Source of the DNA: Chryseolinea serpens
GTDB lineage: Bacteria; Bacteroidota; Bacteroidia; Cytophagales; Cyclobacteriaceae
Direction of reading: 5' to 3'
DNA length: 64,000 nt
Assembly: GCF_900129725.1 (NCBI RefSeq)
Contig: NZ_FQWQ01000007.1
Span: 57,495-121,494, forward strand
The notes below the pieces were generated by a model, which was not told the DNA's origin, did no database searches, and saw nothing but the letters and a program-made list of their open reading frames with translations. The position numbers and the translations under genes were made by a program. Positions 1-7,105 of the stretch are shown here, piece after piece (the stretch's first letter is position 1; each line of letters opens with the position of its first letter).

Positions 1-723
1 ATCAACGGCGCAGCCGCTCAAAACATTGAAAGCTCCAAGGCCAAACAACTTTCGTTGCTCACCTCGCTAGGCGTTTTGTATCCAAAAACCAAAGTAGTCA
101 ATCATATTTCGCAGCTTGAACCGGCAGCCAGGACGTTGCAATTTCCCGTGGTCATAAAAGTGAATATCGGCGGAAGCGGCGCGGGCATCGTCCGGTTCGA
201 TACCCTTGATGGGTTGAAAAAAGCAGTAGACCAGGGCCAGATCAATTTGGGCATCGATCACACCGCGCTCGTGCAGGAGTACATCGCCCCCGCCGGTAAT
301 CATATTGTGAGGATTGAAACACTGAATGGAAAATTTCTATATGCCATCAAAGTGCATACGACGGGCGAAAGTTTTAACCTGTGCCCGGCAGAACTTTGCC
401 AGGTTCCCGATCCAAACGATGCCCAGGCATGCTTAACGGAAGCTCCTAAAAAAGGCATCCAGGTGGAGGGCTACACACCGCCCGCGGAGTTGGTGCAAAA
501 GGCCGAAAAGATTTTTAAGACGGCAGGCATCGACGTGGGCGGCATCGAATATTTGGTGGACGGCCGCAACGGGCAAGCGTATTTCTACGACATCAACGCG
601 TTATCCAATTTTGTGGCCGATGCCGTGAATGTTGTCGGCTTTAACCCGTATAAAAATTTCGTCGACTACATTGAATATCGCCTTCAAAAACATTATCAAA
701 CTCAACCCGCCTACGCCTTATGA
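1..723 (+). CDS. ATP-grasp (RimK/Ddl-like) protein, 5' end outside window
   Basis: The frame is open from base 1, so the true start lies upstream and about 240 C-terminal residues are visible. The sequence reads as the central and C-terminal part of an ATP-grasp ligase. It has a 'VVIKVNIGGSGAGIVRF' segment of the type that closes over ATP, and near the end a 'GGIEYLVDGRNG..YFYDINA' stretch with the Asp/Asn positions that usually bind the metal. Known ATP-grasp enzymes of this kind join a carboxylate to an amine or thiol through an acyl phosphate; the substrate cannot be told here. The stop overlaps the next start as ATGA, so the two genes are translationally coupled and probably work together. 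Family call fairly sure, function unknown. Confidence 0.75.
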   Translation: MNGAAAQNIESSKAKQLSLLTSLGVLYPKTKVVNHISQLEPAARTLQFPVVIKVNIGGSGAGIVRFDTLDGLKKAVDQGQINLGIDHTALVQEYIAPAGNHIVRIETLNGKFLYAIKVHTTGESFNLCPAELCQVPDPNDAQACLTEAPKKGIQVEGYTPPAELVQKAEKIFKTAGIDVGGIEYLVDGRNGQAYFYDINALSNFVADAVNVVGFNPYKNFVDYIEYRLQKHYQTQPAYAL

Positions 724-1751
724 AATTTGGATATTGGTTACCCGTATTTGGCGGGTGGCTTCGCAATGTCGAAGACGAAAACATGACGCCCACCTGGGAC
801 TATGTGAAAAAATTGGCGGTACGGTCCGAAGAGCTTGGCTACGACACCACGCTGATCGCCGAGCTCAACCTCAACGACATCAAAGGCGAATCCGCCCCAT
901 CGCTGGATGCCTGGAGCACGGCGGCGGCCCTGGCGGCCGTGACCAGCACGCTTGAAATCATGGTGGCGGTCCGGCCCACGTTTCATTCGCCCGCGTTGCT
1001 GGCCAAGCAGGCGGCAAACATCGATCACATCAGCAACGGACGGCTCACGCTCAACGTGGTGTCGTCGTGGTGGCAGGATGAGGCGCGGAAATACGGTGTT
1101 CATTTTGAACAGCACGACGACCGCTATGCCCGCACGGCCGAATGGCTTCACATCGTGGACCACCTGTGGAAGCAGGATAACTTCACCTTTGAAGGCAAGT
1201 ACTACAAAGTGGATGACACGATCTTGCAACCCAAGCCCATATCCAAACCACGGCCGTTCCTATATGCCGGCGGAGAATCTGAAGCCGCCAAGGAACTGAT
1301 CGCACAGCGTTGCGATGGGTATGTCATGCACGGAGATGCTCCCGAGGTGATCGGCAAACGGATCGACGACATGCGCCGGAGAAGAGAGAAACATGGACTG
1401 CCTCCCATGAAATTTGGTGTGGCCGCCTATTCCATCATCCGGGATTCTGATCAGGAAGTAAAGAAAGAACTGGAACGCATCACGAACGTGAACAGCTTTG
1501 CCGCGGGCTACAAGAATTATCAGCAGTGGCTGGCCGGCACACAACTGGAGAAGCAGGTTTCTCTGGAGGAATATTCGGTGTCCAATCGTGGGTTGCGCAC
1601 CGGTTTGGTGGGCTCACCCGGATTTGTGGCGGACCGGATCGGTCAATACGAAGACATTGGTGTCGATTTTTTCCTGCTGCAATGCAGCCCGCAGTTGGAA
1701 GAAATGGAACGCTTTTCCAAGAGCGTTATTCGTGTTCCGTCCTATTCATAA
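720..1751 (+). CDS. LLM-class flavin-dependent monooxygenase, SfnG-like
   Basis: A 343-residue protein of the bacterial luciferase-like fold. The N-terminus 'MKFGYWLPVFGGWLRNVED' and the segments 'LIAELNLNDIKG', 'SLDAWSTAAALAAVT' and 'NVVSSWW' match the SfnG/SsuD branch as I remember it. Those enzymes use FMNH2 and O2 to oxidise dimethyl sulfone or alkanesulfonates and release sulfite under sulfur starvation. It overlaps the preceding ATP-grasp gene by 4 bp (ATGA). No flavin reductase is visible alongside, so reduced flavin must come from elsewhere. A sulfur-scavenging role fits the sulfatase block 3 kb downstream but is inferred. The flavin monooxygenase family is secure; dimethyl sulfone as substrate is only likely. 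Confidence 0.8.
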   Translation: MKFGYWLPVFGGWLRNVEDENMTPTWDYVKKLAVRSEELGYDTTLIAELNLNDIKGESAPSLDAWSTAAALAAVTSTLEIMVAVRPTFHSPALLAKQAANIDHISNGRLTLNVVSSWWQDEARKYGVHFEQHDDRYARTAEWLHIVDHLWKQDNFTFEGKYYKVDDTILQPKPISKPRPFLYAGGESEAAKELIAQRCDGYVMHGDAPEVIGKRIDDMRRRREKHGLPPMKFGVAAYSIIRDSDQEVKKELERITNVNSFAAGYKNYQQWLAGTQLEKQVSLEEYSVSNRGLRTGLVGSPGFVADRIGQYEDIGVDFFLLQCSPQLEEMERFSKSVIRVPSYS

Positions 1752-1757
1752 AAAATA

Positions 1758-1810
1758 AAACACAACGGCCTTTGTCCACCCCAGATCAGTGGACAGAGAC
1801 CGTTGCGTTT
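1758..1810. terminator. Bidirectional terminator between convergent genes
   Basis: Two 22-nt arms (1758-1779 and 1789-1810) can pair at 19 positions, plus one G-U, around a 9-nt loop. On the left is an A-rich run (1751-1760), which is a T-tract for minus-strand transcripts; on the right is only a short T-run. The right arm lies inside the last codons of the minus-strand DUF1684 gene. It should end that gene well and the plus-strand monooxygenase transcript less strongly. Confidence 0.7.
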
Positions 1811-2724
1811 CCGGAGTGGCTCCCGGCTGAATAATTTTTCTCGCCGGCTTTCACTTCCACCGTCAACGCGTTTTGGCGGGGCGGCAGGGGACATGTGGCA
1901 TAGGGCGTAAATACGCACGGTGGGTTGTAGGCCTTGTTGAAGTCGATGTAGACCGCTTCGCCCGCTACGGGCTTTTTCACATAAACAAAGCGGCCTCCTC
2001 CATAGGTTTCATTGCCGCTGGTGACGTCCGCGAAAATGACAAAGAACTCGTCTTTGTTTCCCTCCAAAACATCCAGCCGATGTTTTTTACCCAGTAAGTC
2101 AAACACCAGCGTGCCGGGCGACCGTTGGGCGGTCGTTTGCCCCACGATGTTGGTAATGTCGATGGTGCGCGACGAATCCGCTTTTTCGAACCCAGCCTCT
2201 ACGCGAAAAGCCGGATCGACCGGGTAGCGCTCGATACCGGCGAAGGATTTTGTTGCTTCACTATCCAGGTCGCGCAGGCGAACGGCGAGTTTGGTGTCGC
2301 GCCGGATAATGTTCCACCGCAAGGATCCACTTTCCACGATGATGGCACTGGAGTCGGGATGAAAGACAACTTGTTCTGTGGTTATGGGCTTTCCGTGCAC
2401 CGTAATGGTCACGTTATTATCTGCCCGCAGGATAACACGATTGTCTTGCACAATGAAATAACCGGCATGCTCCGCGATTTTTCCACTCGGAAAAACGATG
2501 TTGTTCTTTTCGCTGCTGCCAAATGTATTCGGACCGGGTTCAAGCCAGTAGAGTCCGACGAGGTTTAGCCATCCGTCCGGTGCCTTTACATCTTCCAGCC
2601 GCCGCGTGTGCCAGGCGTTGAGCGAAGCCTCATAAGCCTGGCGTTCCTCCGGCGTAAATTCTTTCTTTGGTGAACAACCTGCGATCCAGGCCAGCAGTGC
2701 CAGCCCTAAAAATTTTCTTTTCAT
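1786..2724 (-). CDS. DUF1684 family lipoprotein
   Basis: A 312-residue protein with a lipoprotein signal: 'MKRK', a hydrophobic stretch and the lipobox 'WIAGC' (Cys 16). The mature protein should be lipid-anchored and face the periplasm or outer membrane. The body has the marks of DUF1684: 'DGWLNLVGLYWLEPG' near residue 52, a Gly-rich 'GGGRFVYV', and near the C-terminus 'YNPPCVFTPYATCPLPP', which is the most conserved part of the family. No biochemical role is established for this family that I can state with confidence. It is transcribed alone, convergent with the SfnG-like gene and divergent from yceI across a 267-bp spacer with a long inverted repeat. Confidence 0.85.
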   Translation of the reverse strand: MKRKFLGLALLAWIAGCSPKKEFTPEERQAYEASLNAWHTRRLEDVKAPDGWLNLVGLYWLEPGPNTFGSSEKNNIVFPSGKIAEHAGYFIVQDNRVILRADNNVTITVHGKPITTEQVVFHPDSSAIIVESGSLRWNIIRRDTKLAVRLRDLDSEATKSFAGIERYPVDPAFRVEAGFEKADSSRTIDITNIVGQTTAQRSPGTLVFDLLGKKHRLDVLEGNKDEFFVIFADVTSGNETYGGGRFVYVKKPVAGEAVYIDFNKAYNPPCVFTPYATCPLPPRQNALTVEVKAGEKNYSAGSHSGNATVSVH

Positions 2725-2774
2725 GCGTATAAATACATCAACCCGATGGTTCCGAAAGATAAGAAGTTTGTTAA

Positions 2775-2813
2775 AAAATATAAAATCTATAGAAATAATA
2801 GATTTTATATTTT
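2775..2813. repeat. Perfect 16-bp AT-rich inverted repeat
   Basis: Arms at 2775-2790 and 2798-2813 are perfect reverse complements, separated by 7 nt. It sits between the divergent DUF1684 and yceI genes, about 50-90 bp before the DUF1684 start. It overlaps the -33 element of the candidate yceI promoter. There is no T-run suited to a terminator, so an operator or regulatory hairpin is more likely. Confidence 0.6.
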
Positions 2814-2839
2814 GAAAATAAAATTTAGTACTATTTTTG
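2811..2839 (+). promoter_or_regulatory. Candidate Bacteroidota sigma promoter for yceI
   Basis: TTTG at 2811-2814, 17 nt, then TATTTTTG at 2832-2839. This fits the -7 consensus TAnnTTTG, with a spacer slightly shorter than the usual 19-21. It would give a leader of about 145 nt before the yceI start. The upstream element lies at the right end of the 16-bp inverted repeat. Confidence 0.4.
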
Positions 2840-2991
2840 TCTTATTCTTTGACGACAGTCTCTGACTGTTGTTGTTAGTTACACCACCAATTTTTATTCA
2901 ATGGACGTATGGCCACGGCAATGTGGGTGAAAAAAAATTGCCTCAGTATTTATTAATGACTCAATGAAATTTTAACCTAAACCTAAACACT

Positions 2992-3606
2992 ATGAGAAAC
3001 AAGCTCTTTAAATTCGGCGCCTTGGGCGTAATGGCTTTTGCGGCATTTTCGTTCGCAGAACGTCCAGCCGTTCAGGCGTACAAAGTAAACCCCAAGGAAA
3101 GTTCATTACAATGGAAAGGAAAGAAAGTGACGGGCGAGCATTCTGGGAAGATCAACCTCGCCTCCGGCTCCCTCAACTGGGACGGGAAGACTTTGAAAGG
3201 AGGAAATTTTGACATCGACGTCACCTCCATAACGGTAACCGACATTACAGACGCAGAAACGAATGCTAAACTGTTGGGGCACTTAAAGTCCGACGATTTT
3301 TTTGGCGTGGAGAAATTTCCCAAAGCTTCTTTTGTCATCACATCGGCCACGCCGACTGGAGATAACAGCTACCTGGTGAAGGGCAAACTCACGATTAAAA
3401 GCATTGTGAACGACGTAGAGTTTCCGGCCCAGGTGAAGGCTGAAGGAAAAAAAGTAACGGCGACCGCAAAGATCACCGTAGACCGCACGAAGTATGACAT
3501 AAAATTCAGGTCGACAAATTTTTTCGAAAATCTTGGGGATAAGGCAATTGCCAACGATTTTGAATTGGATGTCAAGTTGGTTGCGTCTTCTTCGGACGGG
3601 GTATAA
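2992..3606 (+). CDS. YceI family periplasmic lipocalin-like protein
   Basis: A 204-residue protein with a Sec signal peptide (basic 'MRNKLFKF', hydrophobic core, likely cleavage after 'FSFA' near residue 22). The mature part has the YceI layout: 'YKVNPKESSLQWKGKKVTGEHSG' at the start, 'LLGHLKSDDFFGVEKFPKASFVITS' in the middle, and a C-terminal 'DVKL' strand. YceI proteins fold as extended beta-barrels that bind isoprenoid-type or amphiphilic ligands in the periplasm. In Bacteroidota many are secreted and induced by stress. It stands alone, with its own candidate promoter and a terminator at 3637-3682. The ligand is unknown. Confidence 0.9.
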   Translation: MRNKLFKFGALGVMAFAAFSFAERPAVQAYKVNPKESSLQWKGKKVTGEHSGKINLASGSLNWDGKTLKGGNFDIDVTSITVTDITDAETNAKLLGHLKSDDFFGVEKFPKASFVITSATPTGDNSYLVKGKLTIKSIVNDVEFPAQVKAEGKKVTATAKITVDRTKYDIKFRSTNFFENLGDKAIANDFELDVKLVASSSDGV

Positions 3607-3636
3607 GGCTTTGGATGGGGTTGGATAAGTAAGAGG

Positions 3637-3690
3637 GAAGGGAATTCATCGCGCTGTCTGGTTGCGTTTTTGAATTTCCTTCGCCTTTTA
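3637..3690 (+). terminator. Intrinsic terminator after yceI
   Basis: Arms 3637-3648 and 3671-3682 pair over 12 positions with one G-U, followed by a short T-run at 3685-3688. It lies 30 nt past the yceI stop. Confidence 0.5.
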
Positions 3691-3779
3691 TTGATCCATT
3701 ATGCGAATACCAGAAGGATGATATCCGATGGCAGCGTGCCCTTTGCTGCAGAAGAATGTGTCCACTATAAAATATCGTT

Positions 3780-4235
3780 ATGTTATCAAAAAAATGTCAA
3801 TACGCGTTGCACGCGTTAAAGTTTATGGCGCAACATCCGGTTGGCCAACTCCTGCACATAAAGGAAATTGCCAGCCAGGAGCATATCCCTAAAAAATTTC
3901 TTGAGTCAATATTGCGGGATCTAAAAACGGCTGGAATCTTGGGAAGTAAAATGGGCAACATCGGTGGGTATTATTTTATAAAGAAACCATCGGACGTAAC
4001 GTTGCTCGAAGTGATCAGGACAATTGACGGAGCGGTGGCCATGCTCCCCTGTGTTTCTCTGAATTATTACCAGTCCTGCGGCTTCTGCGAAGACGAGTCC
4101 ACCTGTGGGATCAATTCCGCATTCAGTAAAGTTCGGGACGAGACGTTAAAGATATTGTCAGCAACCACCATCCGTGACCTTAGTCCCGATTTGATCACCG
4201 TCGGGAGGGATTGGGGAGGGTATAAAAAAAGTTAA
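3780..4235 (+). CDS. Rrf2 family regulator with four-Cys sensor region
   Basis: A 151-residue Rrf2 protein: an N-terminal winged helix ('YALHALKFMAQHP', 'IPKKFLESILRDLKTAGIL', 'GGYYFIKKPSDVTLLEVIR') followed by a dimerisation helix and a sensor region. That region holds Cys 91, 100, 103 and 109. IscR- and NsrR-type members bind an Fe-S cluster with three cysteines here, and CymR, another member, represses cysteine genes in Firmicutes. It is the last gene before the SAM-riboswitch leader of the sulfatase genes, 79 bp ahead of the aptamer. Control of sulfur acquisition is therefore a natural guess, unproven from sequence. Family call is secure. Confidence 0.88.
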   Translation: MLSKKCQYALHALKFMAQHPVGQLLHIKEIASQEHIPKKFLESILRDLKTAGILGSKMGNIGGYYFIKKPSDVTLLEVIRTIDGAVAMLPCVSLNYYQSCGFCEDESTCGINSAFSKVRDETLKILSATTIRDLSPDLITVGRDWGGYKKS

Positions 4236-4242
4236 AATATTA

Positions 4243-4273
4243 TTTGGATCGACATGGATATAAACTACATTTG
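4243..4273 (+). promoter_or_regulatory. Promoter of the sulfatase leader
   Basis: TTTG at 4243-4246, a spacer of exactly 19 nt, then TACATTTG at 4266-4273. This is a full match to the Bacteroidota housekeeping promoter (TTTG, 19-21 nt, TAnnTTTG). Transcription should begin near 4280, about 35 nt before the riboswitch. Two dyads follow: TCTAT/ATAGA at 4274-4290 and AATCAAT/ATTGATT at 4293-4316. Either could be an operator, for example for the adjacent Rrf2 protein. The second overlaps the 5' strand of riboswitch helix P1. Confidence 0.6.
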
Positions 4274-4313
4274 TCTATCGACTTAATAGAGTAATCAATT
4301 TCCCACCGGATTG

Positions 4314-4402
4314 ATTTTATAGAAGAAGAAAGAGAATAGGCTCGATGAACTTCTGGCAACCTGTCGCCACCAAGGACAAGGTGCTAAATCCAACTATAAA
4401 AT
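4314..4402 (+). promoter_or_regulatory. SAM-I (S-box) type riboswitch
   Basis: The core carries the S-box signatures in order: GATGAAC...GGCAACC (4344-4361) and AAGGTGCTAAATCC (4378-4391). A perfect 9-bp P1 closes it (4314-4322 with 4394-4402). P2 can form from AGAAG (4321-4325) with CTTCT (4350-4354), and a P4 arm from ACCTGTC with GACAAGGT. The 5' half is shorter than in the classic Firmicutes S-box. It resembles the compact form I associate with Bacteroidota. It lies in the leader of the sulfatase genes and should sense S-adenosylmethionine. The call rests on conserved positions and helix geometry, not on a covariance search. Confidence 0.72.
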
Positions 4403-4414
4403 TTTTGAAGTCCA

Positions 4415-4498
4415 ATGAAAACCAAGACAGACCTTCCGGGGACGATCGTGCATGCTCCACATTTACTCCATTCTTATAGCAACTATTGCTGTTGCTGA
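4415..4498 (+). CDS. Putative polycysteine leader peptide (27 aa)
   Basis: A small open frame starts at ATG 4415, 12 nt past the riboswitch P1, and runs 27 codons. It ends Ser-Asn-Tyr-Cys-Cys-Cys-stop, the cysteine codons being TGC TGT TGC immediately before TGA. Three consecutive Cys codons before a stop is the layout expected of a ribosome-stalling attenuation peptide that reports cysteinyl-tRNA supply. An intrinsic terminator follows at 4648-4678 and a sulfatase gene at 4764. The peptide is otherwise unremarkable (His- and Leu-rich in the middle). Translation is not proven, and three Cys codons could occur by chance. The placement makes it worth recording as a likely regulatory frame. Confidence 0.45.
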   Translation: MKTKTDLPGTIVHAPHLLHSYSNYCCC

Positions 4499-4647
4499 TT
4501 CTTAACGCCTTCGTTTATCCTTTTTATCGCTGGGTAGTATCCGGGATTCGGATGCAACCCTGTTGACGGATCCGTTAGTGGCGTATCTACAGACAACGCG
4601 CAGGCTGTGGCCTGTTTGAAAATCAAAAAAGCTGGGTTGTTTGATGT

Positions 4648-4680
4648 CGATGAGGTCATTCCGGCGTCATCGTTTTTTAG
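4648..4680 (+). terminator. Leader terminator (attenuator) before the sulfatases
   Basis: CGATGA (4648-4653) pairs with TCATCG (4667-4672) and is followed directly by six T residues (4673-4678). It lies within the transcribed leader, 85 nt before the first sulfatase start, and no coding sequence that I can support ends there. That is the position of a regulatory attenuator. A second small hairpin with a T-rich tail (CAGGC/GCCTG) lies about 40 nt upstream. I could not identify the competing antiterminator by eye. Confidence 0.6.
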
Positions 4681-4763
4681 CCGCTTATTTTCCTGGAAAG
4701 GCAAGACGAGTTTGATGCAGCCGTCTTGAACCAAAATTAAAGACCAAATAAAATTCAAAGTCA

Positions 4764-7070
4764 ATGAAAAATTTATCCGCTCACATAACCCGCAAAGGGA
4801 AGTTCATCGCCCTCAGTATCTTGTTGGCCGGGGGCGCGGGCTTTCAAGCCGTTGCGCAGCAGGAGCCGCTACAGCCCTTCAAAGGCAAATTGGGCAAGAC
4901 CTTTGAAGAGACACAACAAGCATGGCCCGAATTCACGAAGGCCAAAGCCGATTCGCCGAACGTTATCTACATATTGATCGACGACATCGGCTTTGGTGCG
5001 GCGTCGGCGTTCGGTGGGTTGATCCCCACACCCACGTTTGACAGCCTGGCGAACAACGGCTTGCGCTATACAAATTTTCATACGAATGGTGTATGCTCTC
5101 CCACGCGTTCGGGTTTGTTAACGGGTCGCAATTCGCACTCGGTTCATATCGGAAGTAACTCGGCCGCGGGGACACCGGGTTATGACCGGTATATGCCCTT
5201 TGAAAAATCGACCATCGCCGACATCCTTCGAGAAAATGGTTACAATACCTATGCTGTTGGCAAGTGGCATTTGACACCTTCCAGCGACCTGACACAGGCA
5301 GGCCCTTTCAATCGCTATCCTACCGGAAGGGGATTTGATCACTACTATGGTTTTCTGGGTGGCGCTACAGATCAGTATCACCCGCAGCTTTGGGATGATA
5401 CGCGCAAAGTTGAACTCGCCGACAACAACAAAACGCACATCACGACTTTGCTCACCAACAAAGCCATCAGCTTCATCGCAGAGCAAAAGTCGCTGGCGCC
5501 TGAAAAGCCATTCTTCCTCTACTATGCTCCCGGCGCAACGCATTCTCCCCATCAGGTTGACAAGAGCTGGGTAGACAAGTTCAAGGGCAAGTTTGACCAG
5601 GGTTGGGACAAGTACCGCGAAGATGCGGTGGCACGTCAAATTAAACTGGGCGTCGTTCCGGCCAATACGGTATTGCCTCCGAAGGACAAGGATGTGCCGC
5701 ATTGGAATGAGCTCAGCGCCAATGAAAAGAAACTCGCCATCCGACACTTCGAAGTGTATGCGGCCTTCCTGGCGCAAACGGATTATGAAGTGGGTCGCCT
5801 GATAAATTTCCTGAAGAATATCCATCAACTGGACAACACACTCATCTATCTTTCCATCGGCGATAACGGCGCCAGCAAAGCCGGGACACCGTTTGGCAGG
5901 ATCAAGATCTATGATCCCGCCCTCACCGAAGAGCAACGGCTGCAGCAAAGCCTGAAGGACATCGACCTGATCGGCACTGAAGACTCCAACTCCGACTATC
6001 CGTTGGGATGGGCACAGGCCACGAACACGCCTTTTCGTTATTTTAAGGCCGATGCAAATTCAGAAGGAGGAACCCACAACCCGCTGATCGTGTTCTGGCC
6101 AAAACGAATCAAAGAACGCGGCATCCGGACGCAATACAGTCACGTCACCGACATAACCCCCACGACACTCGAGTTGGTGGGTGCCAAAGTTCCCACCGTC
6201 ATCAATGGCTATCAGCAGGAACCGTTTGAAGGAACAAGCCTGGCCTATTCCATCGACAACGCCAATGCGCCAACCCGCAAAACCGTTCAGTACTATGAGA
6301 TCAACGGCTCCCGTTCTATTTATAAAGACGGATGGAAGGCTGCGGCCTATCACGTGAAAGGTCAAAGTTTTGATGCGGACAAATGGGAGTTGTTCAACCT
6401 GAATGAAGATCACAACGAACGGTTTGAGCTTTCGGCAAAGTATCCCGAAAAGTTAAAGGAGTTAAGAGAACTGTTCGACGCGGAGGCCGTGAAATACAAT
6501 GTTTATCCCTTGAAGGACGGTACCGAACCGGCGCCCCGCACACCAACGGCATTTGATGGGAAGTCGCAGTTTGTATTCTATCCCGGCATTTCTCAAATCA
6601 CGGAAGTGCCCACGTTCATTAATCGCTCGTTCGCGATAACGGCCCAAGCGGAGATTCCGGCTGCGGGGGCGGAGGGCGTATTGCTTTCTTTGGGCGGTCG
6701 CCCGGGGGGAATAAGTTTCTTTGTGCAGAACAAGCAATTGCATGTTGTCTATAATTATGGGCTTGACAAAAAAGTGATCAGCTCAAAAGGAGCACTTCCC
6801 ACGGGAAAAGTTGAATTGCGTTATGAGTTCGAATCGGATGGTGATCCTGCCAAGGCCACCGGCAACGGAACCTTATTTGTGAACGGAGTAAAAGTGGGAG
6901 AGGGCCGCATTGCCAAACCTGCGCGGGGCAGCGCCTTTGAAGGCCTGTCTATCGGCAAAGACATTATTACGCCCGTAGCGGATACCTATAAAGCACCGTA
7001 TGAGTTTACGGGTAAGCTTAAAAGTGTGACGGTTGAATTGAAGGAGCGATTCAATGTGTCCAGCAGGTAA
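4764..7070 (+). CDS. Secreted arylsulfatase with C-terminal lectin-like domain
   Basis: A 768-residue S1-family sulfatase. A Sec signal peptide covers roughly residues 1-31 (ending 'AVAQ'), so the enzyme is periplasmic or exported. The metal ligands 'DD' are at 73-74. The formylglycine motif is 'CSPTR' with Cys 111, the standard C-x-P-x-R read by the maturation enzyme. A 'GKWHLTP' lysine motif and 'GDNGAS' metal ligands follow. The catalytic part resembles large arylsulfatases of the Pseudomonas AtsA kind. The last 150 or so residues form a separate beta-rich region ('EGVLLSLGG...VLYNYG'-type) resembling a concanavalin/LamG fold. It hydrolyses a sulfate ester, substrate unknown. It is the first gene after the SAM-riboswitch leader. 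Confidence 0.92.
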   Translation: MKNLSAHITRKGKFIALSILLAGGAGFQAVAQQEPLQPFKGKLGKTFEETQQAWPEFTKAKADSPNVIYILIDDIGFGAASAFGGLIPTPTFDSLANNGLRYTNFHTNGVCSPTRSGLLTGRNSHSVHIGSNSAAGTPGYDRYMPFEKSTIADILRENGYNTYAVGKWHLTPSSDLTQAGPFNRYPTGRGFDHYYGFLGGATDQYHPQLWDDTRKVELADNNKTHITTLLTNKAISFIAEQKSLAPEKPFFLYYAPGATHSPHQVDKSWVDKFKGKFDQGWDKYREDAVARQIKLGVVPANTVLPPKDKDVPHWNELSANEKKLAIRHFEVYAAFLAQTDYEVGRLINFLKNIHQLDNTLIYLSIGDNGASKAGTPFGRIKIYDPALTEEQRLQQSLKDIDLIGTEDSNSDYPLGWAQATNTPFRYFKADANSEGGTHNPLIVFWPKRIKERGIRTQYSHVTDITPTTLELVGAKVPTVINGYQQEPFEGTSLAYSIDNANAPTRKTVQYYEINGSRSIYKDGWKAAAYHVKGQSFDADKWELFNLNEDHNERFELSAKYPEKLKELRELFDAEAVKYNVYPLKDGTEPAPRTPTAFDGKSQFVFYPGISQITEVPTFINRSFAITAQAEIPAAGAEGVLLSLGGRPGGISFFVQNKQLHVVYNYGLDKKVISSKGALPTGKVELRYEFESDGDPAKATGNGTLFVNGVKVGEGRIAKPARGSAFEGLSIGKDIITPVADTYKAPYEFTGKLKSVTVELKERFNVSSR

Positions 7071-7105
7071 CCAATCAACTATAGCGTTCATCAAAAATGT
7101 ACAAC

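Larger units (their letters stand above)
4403..4763 (+). other. Rest of the 5' leader of the sulfatase genes
   Basis: Between the riboswitch and the first sulfatase start, 361 nt hold the polycysteine frame, a 10-nt palindrome (ACGGATCCGT, about 4567), two small hairpins and the terminator. A 93-codon frame on the other strand has no recognisable features and I do not regard it as a gene. The length and content point to a regulated leader rather than a plain spacer. Confidence 0.5.

Noticed and set aside
4483..4764. 93-codon minus-strand frame in the sulfatase leader
   Set aside because: It runs against the promoter, riboswitch and terminator of the + strand leader and shows no motif.
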